Assembly: GCA_003488145.1 (NCBI GenBank)
Contig: DNMQ01000303.1
Span: forward strand, 1 to 6,548
Length of the DNA stretch: 6,548 bases
Direction: 5' to 3'
Source: Pseudomonas sp.
GTDB taxonomy: Bacteria > Pseudomonadota > Gammaproteobacteria > Pseudomonadales > Pseudomonadaceae
The position numbers were made by a program, and so were the translations under genes. Shown here one piece after another: positions 1-6,096 of the stretch (positions are counted from its first letter, which is position 1; the number at the start of each line of letters is the position of its first letter). Under the pieces are notes generated by a model. That model made no database searches. It saw nothing but the letters and a program-made list of their open reading frames with translations, and had not been told where the DNA came from.

Positions 1-2
1 GC

Positions 3-41
3 GGCCAGGAAGCGGCGCGCCGGCTGCTTGAGAATCTGTAG
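3..41 (+). CDS. C-terminal end of an upstream gene (partial)
   Basis: Read from base 3, the sequence gives GQEAARRLLENL followed by a TAG stop at 39-41. The short amphipathic, Arg/Leu/Glu-rich tail looks like a genuine protein C-terminus, and the other two forward frames give less protein-like text. Twelve residues are too few to assign a family. About 100 bp separate this stop from the next gene, which appears to have its own promoter, so the two are probably separate transcription units. The call rests only on frame quality and position at the window edge. Confidence 0.45.
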   Translation, partial: GQEAARRLLENL

Positions 42-61
42 AGCGACTGCCAGCGGCTGAT

Positions 62-75
62 CTGACCCAGGTCAG
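62..75. promoter_or_regulatory. Inverted repeat upstream of the stator operon, possible operator
   Basis: CTGACC-CA-GGTCAG is a perfect inverted repeat with 6-bp arms and a 2-bp centre. It sits at roughly -48 to -35 relative to the start site expected from the extended -10 element at 95-103, a usual place for an activator or repressor to bind. It could also be the stem of a weak terminator for the upstream gene, but no T-run follows it. The regulator is unknown. Confidence 0.35.
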
Positions 76-94
76 CCGTACGCGCAAGGCCAGC

Positions 95-103
95 TGCTAT
101 GAT
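95..103 (+). promoter_or_regulatory. Extended -10 sigma-70-type promoter for the stator operon
   Basis: TGC-TATGAT has a TGn extension followed by a hexamer matching TATAAT at 5 of 6 positions. The region 17 bp upstream (about 75-80) has no good -35 hexamer, which is tolerable for an extended -10 promoter. Transcription would start near 109-110, giving a leader of about 33 nt before the ATG at 143. The leader carries GGAG at 134-137, 5 nt from the start codon, as ribosome binding site. Confidence 0.5.
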
Positions 104-142
104 CGCGCGCTTTCTGCACTGGCCCCCTTCAGCGGAGTTCCG

Positions 143-958
143 ATGAATCCCTCCACCCTGATCGGCATCGTCGCGAGCATCGGACTGCTCGCCGTCGTCA
201 TGCTCTTCGCCGCCAAAGAACCCGCGCTTTTCATCGACCTGCCAAGCCTCGGCATCGTACTGGTCGGCACCCTGGCGGCGACCTTTATCAGCTATCCGTT
301 GCGCGAAGTCACCCGAGTGTTCGGGCTGATCTGGACCGTGATGCGCAACGAGCGCCTGTACACCCGGCAGGATCTCGATGAGCTGGTGCAGATCTCGCGA
401 CTGTGGATCAGCGGTGATCTACCTGCAGTGGAAAAAGCTGTCGAGCAGGTCAGCAATCCCTTTCTGCGCACCGGCGTGCAGCTGGTGATCGACAACACCC
501 CGGAAGAAGACATCCTGGAACTTCTGCAATGGCGCATCGCACGACTGCGCGCCCGGGAGAATGCCGAGGCACAGCTGTTCCGGGCGATGTCCAACTATGC
601 GCCGGCGTTCGGCATGATCGGCACGCTGGTCGGACTGATCAACCTGATGTTCATGCTCGGTAGCGGCAATATGGACCTGATTGGCCGCAGCCTCGCGGTC
701 GCGCTGATGACGACCTTCTACGGCGTGCTGCTGGCCAACCTGATCCTCAAACCAGTGGCCGTGAAGCTCGAACGGCGTACCGAGCAACGCGTGGCGCTGA
801 TGAATCTGGTGATGCAGGGCATCTCGATGATGTGCAATCGCCGCAGCCCGGCCTACATGCGCGAAACGCTCAAGTCGTTCATCGCCCACCACGACGACGA
901 AATTCGCGACGGCAGCCCCGCCGCACCGCGCAGCGCGCCGCAGGACGAACGCACGTGA
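143..958 (+). CDS. MotA/TolQ/ExbB-family proton channel protein (MotA-like stator subunit)
   Basis: Inner-membrane ion-channel subunit expected to pair with the MotB-like protein encoded next, converting ion flow into mechanical work. The 271-residue product shows the MotA layout: two N-terminal helices (about 3-23 and 32-50), a charged cytoplasmic loop (about 52-150), then two helices (about 152-172 and 185-205). The third helix carries APAFGMIGTLVGL (153-165), including the channel-lining proline typical of MotA (P154 here). The fourth begins with LMTTFYGVLLAN (188-199), the conserved MotA-type stretch. The C-terminus is a charged, Pro/Ala-rich tail. The ATG at 143 has GGAG 5 nt upstream. 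The stop overlaps the next start (GTGA), indicating translational coupling. The two-plus-two helix pattern and the TTFYG motif favour MotA over ExbB/TolQ, which have three helices. No flagellar gene is visible, so a flagellar role is not established. Confidence 0.88.
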   Translation: MNPSTLIGIVASIGLLAVVMLFAAKEPALFIDLPSLGIVLVGTLAATFISYPLREVTRVFGLIWTVMRNERLYTRQDLDELVQISRLWISGDLPAVEKAVEQVSNPFLRTGVQLVIDNTPEEDILELLQWRIARLRARENAEAQLFRAMSNYAPAFGMIGTLVGLINLMFMLGSGNMDLIGRSLAVALMTTFYGVLLANLILKPVAVKLERRTEQRVALMNLVMQGISMMCNRRSPAYMRETLKSFIAHHDDEIRDGSPAAPRSAPQDERT

Positions 959-1686
959 ACGGCCAGGCATCGCAGGGCAGCCGCTTCTCCCGCTGGCATA
1001 TCGAGCCGCAGCGAGAGGAAGAGCAGGAAGCCTGGCTGATCACCTACCTGGACATGCTCACCCTACTGCTGGTGATGCTGGTAATCATGCTGGCGCTGGC
1101 CGGCAAGGGCGAAGGCCAGCAGAGCGAGCCCGCGATGGTAGAAGCCACACAGCAGGCGGCTGGCGATCAGCTGGTAGCACTGCAGCCAAGCGCTTCACCC
1201 ATACCATCGATCGTGCCGCTACCGGCGCCGGCGGCTGATACGCAGCAGGACGACACGAGCGAAGCGAAGCCCGATCTGGCGCTGGGCGACGACATCGAGG
1301 TCATCGTCAACGATGGCAGCATCAGCTTTCGAATCAGCAGCGAAATTCTGTTCGGCTCAGGGCGGGCGGAGCTGGAAGACGCCGGGCTGGATGTGATCGA
1401 CCGATTGGTCCCGACCCTCGCCGCAGGCGGTCATCGGATCATCGTCGAGGGCCATACCGACAATCTGCCCATCCAGACTGAGCGCTTTCCGTCCAACTGG
1501 GAGCTTTCCGCCAGCCGCGCCAGCAGCGTGGTGCGCTACCTGCAGCTGGCCGGCATCGAATCGACGCGGCTGAGCGCAACCGGCTACGCCGACACGCGAC
1601 CGCTCGCCGACAACGGCGACGAACAGGGTCGCGCCAGCAACCGCCGCGTCGAGCTGATCATGCAGACCGAGGCGGACAAGCCCTGA
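955..1686 (+). CDS. MotB-like OmpA-domain protein (stator subunit)
   Basis: Likely partner of the preceding MotA-like channel: it would supply the ion-binding aspartate and anchor the complex to peptidoglycan. The 243-residue product has a short cytoplasmic N-terminus rich in Glu/Gln, one membrane helix (about 27-49) containing YLDMLTLLLV with Asp33 at the position of the essential MotB aspartate, a low-complexity Ala/Pro/Gln periplasmic linker (about 52-110), and a C-terminal OmpA domain (about 115-237). The domain shows VEGHTDNLPI (164-173), SNWELSASRA (180-189) and NRRVEL (229-234), the peptidoglycan-binding signature in its MotB version. The GTG at 955 was chosen because it gives a 4-bp GTGA overlap with the upstream stop, has AGGA at 942-945 nine bases upstream, and begins just before recognisable sequence. 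An in-frame reading opens at 832, but its extra residues are Arg-rich text lying within the motA-like gene. Confidence 0.87.
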   Translation: MNGQASQGSRFSRWHIEPQREEEQEAWLITYLDMLTLLLVMLVIMLALAGKGEGQQSEPAMVEATQQAAGDQLVALQPSASPIPSIVPLPAPAADTQQDDTSEAKPDLALGDDIEVIVNDGSISFRISSEILFGSGRAELEDAGLDVIDRLVPTLAAGGHRIIVEGHTDNLPIQTERFPSNWELSASRASSVVRYLQLAGIESTRLSATGYADTRPLADNGDEQGRASNRRVELIMQTEADKP

Positions 1687-1694
1687 CGCGTCAG
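1683..1694. repeat. Perfect 12-bp palindrome containing both convergent stop codons
   Basis: CTGACGCGTCAG reads identically on both strands. It contains the TGA stop of the MotB-like gene (1684-1686, + strand) and the TGA stop of the ZIP gene (1691-1693, - strand). No T-run flanks it on either side, so it is not a standard terminator, although a short hairpin could form in either transcript. It may simply arise from two identical stop contexts meeting head-to-head. Confidence 0.5.
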
Positions 1695-2623
1695 CCCAGC
1701 GCGGTATCGAGGAACATCATCACCGCGAAGCCCACCATGAGGCCCAGCGTGGCGGGCGTCTGATGGCCGTTGCGGTGGGTTTCCGGGATCACCTCGTGGG
1801 ATACCACGAAGATCATTGCCCCCGCGGCCAGGCCGAGGCTGATGGGATAGGCGATGGCGAAGCCGCTGGACATGCCGATACCCACCAGCGCGCCGATCGG
1901 CTCCATCAGCCCGGATGCCGCGGCGACCAGCACCGAACCCAGCGCCGACAACCCGGTGGTGCGCAACGCCAGCGCGACGGCCAGGCCCTCGGGAATGTCC
2001 TGAATGGAGATCGCCGTGGTCAGCGGCAGGCCGACGCTCAGGTCGCCATTGGCGAAGCTCACACCGATGGCCATGCCTTCGGGGATGTTGTGCAGCGCAA
2101 TGGCGAGCACAAACAGCCAGACCCTGTTCAGGCGTTCGCACTCGGGACCACAGGGGCCAGTGCTTTCATGCTCGTGCGGCGTGAAGTAATCCAGACCGAG
2201 CATGAGCAACACGCCAAGACCCAGGCCGACCACCACCGTCAGCGCCGCAGCCGGGCCGTTACCGAACAATTCACGCCCCGCTTCCAGCCCCGGAAGGATC
2301 AGGGAGAAAGCGCTCGCAGCGAGCATCATGCCGGCGGCAAAGCCAAGCATGCTGTCCTGGGTGCGGGTAGAAATGTCACGCAGGCCGATCGCCAGAAACG
2401 CGCCGACCGCCGTCGCTACGAAACCGGCGCTGCCGCCCAACAGCGCGTAGCGAACGTTGCCCGCCTCGCTGCTCTGCAAAGCGTTGGCGGTACCCGCCAC
2501 TAGCAGTAACAGCACCGCCACTGCAGTTGCCGCAAGACCGAAGGTGATCCAGGGGTTGGCTTGCGCCTGTGCGAGCCAGGCAGCGCGCAGAGTGGCCGCC
2601 GGGCTTTGAACGGTGGACGCCAT
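1691..2623 (-). CDS. ZIP-family metal transporter (GufA-like)
   Basis: Inner-membrane transporter of the ZIP family, which moves divalent cations such as zinc, iron or manganese into the cytoplasm. The 310-residue product has about eight hydrophobic segments. The two signature metal-site helices carry HNIPEG (178-183) and QDIPEG (208-213). Further likely ligands are Glu241 in MEPIGA and His276/Glu277 in SHEVIPETH. A loop before the signature helices holds HEHE (150-153) and PCGPEC (157-162), a plausible metal-capture loop. The QDIPEG second motif and long N-terminal extension point to the GufA-type subfamily rather than the shorter ZupT. The ATG at 2623 was chosen because GAGGA lies 10 bases upstream and the protein then starts cleanly at MASTVQSP. 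An upstream in-frame start at 2707 would add 28 unconvincing residues. The gene converges on the stator pair and diverges from the ABC exporter operon. Confidence 0.88.
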   Translation of the reverse strand: MASTVQSPAATLRAAWLAQAQANPWITFGLAATAVAVLLLLVAGTANALQSSEAGNVRYALLGGSAGFVATAVGAFLAIGLRDISTRTQDSMLGFAAGMMLAASAFSLILPGLEAGRELFGNGPAAALTVVVGLGLGVLLMLGLDYFTPHEHESTGPCGPECERLNRVWLFVLAIALHNIPEGMAIGVSFANGDLSVGLPLTTAISIQDIPEGLAVALALRTTGLSALGSVLVAAASGLMEPIGALVGIGMSSGFAIAYPISLGLAAGAMIFVVSHEVIPETHRNGHQTPATLGLMVGFAVMMFLDTALG

Positions 2624-2651
2624 GATTTCAGAATCCTCGATGCGGGCGGCC

Positions 2652-2679
2652 AGTGTACTCCGCCACGCCCTGCTCCAAA
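2652..2679 (-). promoter_or_regulatory. Possible promoter of the ZIP gene (weak)
   Basis: On the - strand, TACACT (plus-strand 2652-2657, 4 of 6 match to TATAAT) lies 16 bp downstream of TTTGGA (plus-strand 2674-2679, 3 of 6 match to TTGACA). Transcription would begin about 22 bases before the ATG, leaving room for the GAGGA ribosome binding site. The hexamers are poor, so this is only a candidate. Confidence 0.2.
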
Positions 2680-2683
2680 GCCT

Positions 2684-2707
2684 ATGGTCACGATAGCCGC
2701 AGACCAT
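2684..2707. promoter_or_regulatory. Inverted repeat in the ZIP/exporter divergent region
   Basis: ATGGTC (2684-2689) and GACCAT (2702-2707) are perfect inverted 6-bp arms separated by 12 bp, centred about 72 bp upstream of the ZIP start. The 18-bp centre-to-centre spacing, close to two helical turns, would suit a dimeric regulator binding one face of the DNA. It lies just upstream of the weak ZIP promoter candidate. It may also be chance: 6-bp arms at this spacing are not rare. Confidence 0.25.
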
Positions 2708-2732
2708 CGCCGACCTGCGCGCAACGCCCGCG

Positions 2733-2761
2733 TTGTACCCCCATGGGTATGACCGTAAGCT
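2733..2761 (+). promoter_or_regulatory. Candidate promoter of the ABC exporter operon
   Basis: TTGTAC (2733-2738) and TAAGCT (2756-2761) are separated by exactly 17 bp, but each matches the sigma-70 consensus at only 3 of 6 positions. The 15-bp putative operator at 2736-2750 occupies the gap between them, so a repressor bound there would block polymerase. Transcription from here would start near 2768 and give a leader of about 40 nt before the GTG at 2809. The arrangement is more persuasive than the hexamers themselves. Confidence 0.25.
2736..2750. promoter_or_regulatory. Putative CsoR/RcnR/CstR-type operator, copy 1
   Basis: TACCCCCATGGGTAT contains inverted TACCC/GGGTA arms around a 4-bp centre and has a run of five C. 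It matches the site at 6059-6073 in 13 of 15 positions; the only differences are the two bases after the shared TACCCCCA. GC-tracts flanked by inverted AT ends are characteristic of operators for CsoR/RcnR-family repressors, which sense copper, nickel/cobalt, formaldehyde or persulfide. The site lies in the 185-bp region between the divergent ZIP and exporter genes and could act on either. No regulator gene is in the window, so the family assignment is inferred from operator shape only. Confidence 0.45.
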
Positions 2762-2774
2762 TGGCGGGTTCGAT

Positions 2775-2788
2775 GGCCCGGAGGGGCC
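2775..2788 (+). promoter_or_regulatory. Short GC hairpin beside the ribosome binding site of the adaptor gene
   Basis: GGCCC-GGAG-GGGCC can form a 5-bp all-GC stem with a 4-nt loop in the RNA. It ends 5 nt before the strong ribosome binding site AAGGAG at 2794-2799. Such a stem could modulate translation initiation or stabilise the 5' end of the transcript. If translation instead began at the in-frame ATG at 2773, this would be coding sequence. Confidence 0.25.
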
Positions 2789-2793
2789 GCATT

Positions 2794-2799
2794 AAGGAG
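2794..2799 (+). promoter_or_regulatory. Strong ribosome binding site that fixes the GTG start of the adaptor gene
   Basis: AAGGAG lies 9 nt before GTG 2809-2811. It is the best ribosome binding site near the start of the adaptor reading frame. The in-frame ATG at 2773 has no comparable site upstream, which is why the GTG is preferred. Confidence 0.65.
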
Positions 2800-2808
2800 T
2801 GGTCCGTC

Positions 2809-3993
2809 GTGCTCGCTGCAAAAACCATTCGTCGCGCGTTTTTGCTGATCATCCCGGTCCTGCTGCTGGCCGGCTGGATGATCTGGCGCCAGCTTCAAGG
2901 GCCGGAACTGAACGGCTATCGCCTGGAAACACGCCCACTGGTGCAACGCGTGGTCGCCAGCGGCGAGGTGGACAGCCAGTCGCTGGCGCAGGTCGGTAGC
3001 GAAATCACCGGCGTTGTCGCCGTGCGCCATGTGCGCGAGGGCGATACGGTAAAGGCTGGCGATCTGTTGCTGGAGCTGCGCGACGACGAGCAGCGCGCCC
3101 GCCTGCGCGAGGCGGAAGCGGCCCTGCGGCAGCTGATCGATTCCAGCCGCCCTCAGGCACAGGCCACCCTGCGCGAGGCACAGAACAACCTCGAACAGGC
3201 CGATCGCGAACTCCAGCGCCGGGAGACACTGTTCGAACGCAAGCTCCTGGCCTCCGAGGCGCTTGAGCAGGCTCGCCGCGCAACGCTGACTGCCCGTGTG
3301 GTCCGCGATCGCGCCCGCTTCGCCGCCGCGGCCGTGGGCGAAGGCGGCAGCGAGGAACAGGTCCTGCGTCAGCGCCTGGAAGCGGCGCGCGCGAACCTGG
3401 CGAAAGCCCGCATCCACGCCCAGGTCGACGGCATCGTGCAGACGCGCGAAGTCGAACCCGGCGACCTGGTACAGCCCGGCCGCACCCTGCTGACGATTGC
3501 CCGCTCCGGCAGTAGCGAAATCCTGCTGCCTCTGGACGAAAAGAATCTGGCCGCGATCGAACTGGGCCAGGCCGCCAGGATCATCGCCGATGCCTATCCG
3601 GATCGAGTGCTGCCGGCACGCGTCAGCTTCATCGCGCCGAGCGTCGATACCGCCCGCGGGACCATCGATGTCCATCTCGACCTGCTGGAGCCAGCCGACT
3701 TCCTGCGTCAGGGCATGACCGTCTCGGTGAACATCGAGACCGGCCGACGCGAGCAAGCCCTGGTATTGCCCAACGATGCGCTGCGCGCCCGCGACGGAAC
3801 ACGTGCCCAGGTATTGCGCGTCAATGACGGCGTGGTGGAGCGGGTCAGCGTGCGTCTGGGAATGCTCGGCACCGCGCTGAGCGAAGTCAGTGAAGGGCTG
3901 GCGGCAGGTGATCTGGTGTTGATCGGCGACGCCGAGGAAGGCCAGCGCGTACGCGTGCATGAGCAAGCGATTCCAACCGGCATTCAGGACTGA
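2809..3993 (+). CDS. HlyD/MacA-type periplasmic adaptor subunit of an ABC exporter
   Basis: Membrane-fusion (adaptor) protein that would link the inner-membrane ABC transporter encoded downstream to an outer-membrane TolC-like channel. From the GTG the product is 394 residues: an N-terminal membrane anchor (about 9-28), first half of the lipoyl-like domain (about 48-90, with VREGDTVKAGDLLLEL at 75-90), a long charged alpha-helical hairpin (about 92-205), second lipoyl half (about 206-230, VEPGDLVQPGRTLLTI at 215-230), then beta-barrel and membrane-proximal domains (about 235-385). The hairpin tip reads RRETLFERKLLAS (137-149), resembling the TolC-docking motif R-x3-L-x6-S but with Ala at the usual Ser position and Ser one residue later. 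No lipobox is seen, so it is anchored by its helix. It is the first gene of a three-gene operon; the next start is 4 nt after its stop. An in-frame ATG at 2773 would add 12 residues, and the longer reading from 2653 runs through the promoter region. Confidence 0.88.
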   Translation: MLAAKTIRRAFLLIIPVLLLAGWMIWRQLQGPELNGYRLETRPLVQRVVASGEVDSQSLAQVGSEITGVVAVRHVREGDTVKAGDLLLELRDDEQRARLREAEAALRQLIDSSRPQAQATLREAQNNLEQADRELQRRETLFERKLLASEALEQARRATLTARVVRDRARFAAAAVGEGGSEEQVLRQRLEAARANLAKARIHAQVDGIVQTREVEPGDLVQPGRTLLTIARSGSSEILLPLDEKNLAAIELGQAARIIADAYPDRVLPARVSFIAPSVDTARGTIDVHLDLLEPADFLRQGMTVSVNIETGRREQALVLPNDALRARDGTRAQVLRVNDGVVERVSVRLGMLGTALSEVSEGLAAGDLVLIGDAEEGQRVRVHEQAIPTGIQD

Positions 3994-3997
3994 CTGC

Positions 3998-5210
<1,213 letters not shown>

Positions 5211-5218
<8 letters not shown>

Positions 5219-5942
5219 AACCCTGCCAGCCAGCCCGGCCAATGAGGTCCTGCGCCTGGAACAGGTACGTAAGGCCTTCAACATAGGCACACCACTGGAA
5301 ACCGAGGTGCTGCACGGTATCGACCTGCGCCTGAACCGCGGCGAGCTGGCCGCGCTGATCGGCCCGTCCGGCTCAGGTAAAAGCACTTTGCTTAACCTGA
5401 TCGGCCTGCTCGATACGCCCAGCTCCGGCGAACTGTACGTGCTCGGCCAGGCGACACGCGACAGCGACGACGAAGCGCGCACGCACCTGCGCAACCAGGC
5501 AATCGGTTTCGTGTTCCAGTTTCACCACCTGATTTCGGCATTCAGCGTGCTGGAGAACGTGCTGATGCCGCTGATGATTCGCCACGGCAAGCCGTCACAC
5601 GCGGATATCGACCTGGCTCGCGGCCTGCTCGACGAAGTCGGACTGGCGCAGTTCGCCGACAAGAAGCCGACGCAGATCTCCGGCGGCCAGCAGCAACGAG
5701 TTGCCATCGCCCGGGCGCTGGTGACCCGCCCGCCTCTGTTGCTGGCCGACGAGCCGACCGGCAACCTCGATACCCGCACAGCGCAAAGCGTGTTCGAACT
5801 ATTTCATCGCATCAATGCCCAGTTCGGCTGCGCAATACTGGTGGTGACCCATGATCCACGGCTTGCGGCCGATTGCGGGCGAACCATACAGCTGGTCGAT
5901 GGCCATATCGTTAGTGACGCTGCCAATCCGCCCAGTCGCTGA
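5211..5942 (+). CDS. ABC transporter ATP-binding protein (LolD/MacB/DevA type)
   Basis: Cytoplasmic ATPase that powers the permease encoded just upstream. All nucleotide-binding motifs of the 243-residue product are intact: Walker A GPSGSGKS (51-58), Q-loop Gln103 in FVFQFHHL, signature ISGGQQQR (156-163; Ile replaces the commoner Leu), Walker B LLLADEP (176-182) with catalytic Glu181, D-loop in GNLD (184-187) and switch His214 in VVTHD. The FVFQFHHL and LLADEPTGNLD text is typical of the LolD/MacB/DevA subfamily. The ATG at 5211 overlaps the permease stop by 8 bp, indicating coupling; an earlier in-frame ATG at 5175 would start inside the permease gene and add 12 Arg-rich residues. It is the last gene of the operon. 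No convincing terminator follows, although a 154-bp gap does. Confidence 0.92.
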
Positions 5943-5997
5943 CCCGTCAGCCGCTGCGCCCCTCCCATAGCGGGTCGCGGCGAATGTCCCGCCAGCA

Positions 5998-6060
5998 GCT
6001 AATAACTATTAAGTTTAAGCATATAACCTAAATCAGGGCTAACATCACTCCACACATATA
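5998..6060 (+). promoter_or_regulatory. AT-rich promoter region upstream of the MBL-fold gene
   Basis: Bases 6001-6060 are about 30% GC by hand count, in sharp contrast to the GC-rich genes on both sides. TATAAC (6022-6027, 5 of 6 match to TATAAT) is the best -10 candidate, with only a weak -35 (CTAATA, 5999-6004, 17-bp spacing). A second candidate is TATACC (6057-6062), which would put the -10 inside the putative operator at 6059-6073. Short inverted arms TAAT-AACT-ATTA lie at its left end (6000-6011). No sigma-54 -24/-12 element was seen. Confidence 0.4.
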
Positions 6061-6073
6061 CCCCCACCGGTAT
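6059..6073. promoter_or_regulatory. Putative CsoR/RcnR/CstR-type operator, copy 2
   Basis: TACCCCCACCGGTAT, extended one base left, gives ATACC/GGTAT inverted arms around a C-rich 6-bp centre. It matches the site at 2736-2750 in 13 of 15 positions. It ends 23 bp before the ATG of the persulfide-dioxygenase-like gene and overlaps or lies just downstream of the candidate promoters. A persulfide-sensing CstR-type repressor would fit the downstream enzyme. This is an inference from operator shape and gene function; no regulator is encoded in the window. Confidence 0.5.
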
Positions 6074-6080
6074 CAATCTT

Positions 6081-6089
6081 GGAGAGGAG
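6081..6089 (+). promoter_or_regulatory. Ribosome binding site of the MBL-fold gene
   Basis: GGAGAGGAG contains two overlapping Shine-Dalgarno-like elements. The proximal AGGAG ends 7 nt before ATG 6097-6099, an optimal distance that fixes this start codon. Confidence 0.75.
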
Positions 6090-6096
6090 CGCGCCC

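Noticed and set aside
832..954. Longer N-terminus for the MotB-like protein
   Set aside because: The added 41 residues lie inside the MotA-like gene, are Arg/Gln-rich and have no membrane or MotB character. The GTG at 955 has a ribosome binding site and a coupled 4-bp overlap.
419..970. Open frame of 183 codons on the - strand opposite the MotA-like gene
   Set aside because: Its composition (Ala/His/Arg/Gln-rich) and lack of motifs mark it as a shadow of the MotA-like gene.
143..1686. Zorya-type phage defence (ZorAB)
   Set aside because: No ZorC/D/E helicase or nuclease gene follows; the next gene is a convergent ZIP transporter. The MotA-like protein also lacks the long C-terminal tail typical of ZorA.
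1763..2503. Open frame of 246 codons on the + strand opposite the ZIP gene
   Set aside because: The translation is hydrophilic repetitive Gln/Arg/Gly text, the reverse of a membrane protein gene. The ZIP signatures on the - strand are unambiguous.
5970..5992. GCGGG/CCCGC inverted repeat after the ATPase gene as a terminator
   Set aside because: The arms are only 5 bp with a 13-nt loop and no T-run follows, so it does not qualify as an intrinsic terminator.
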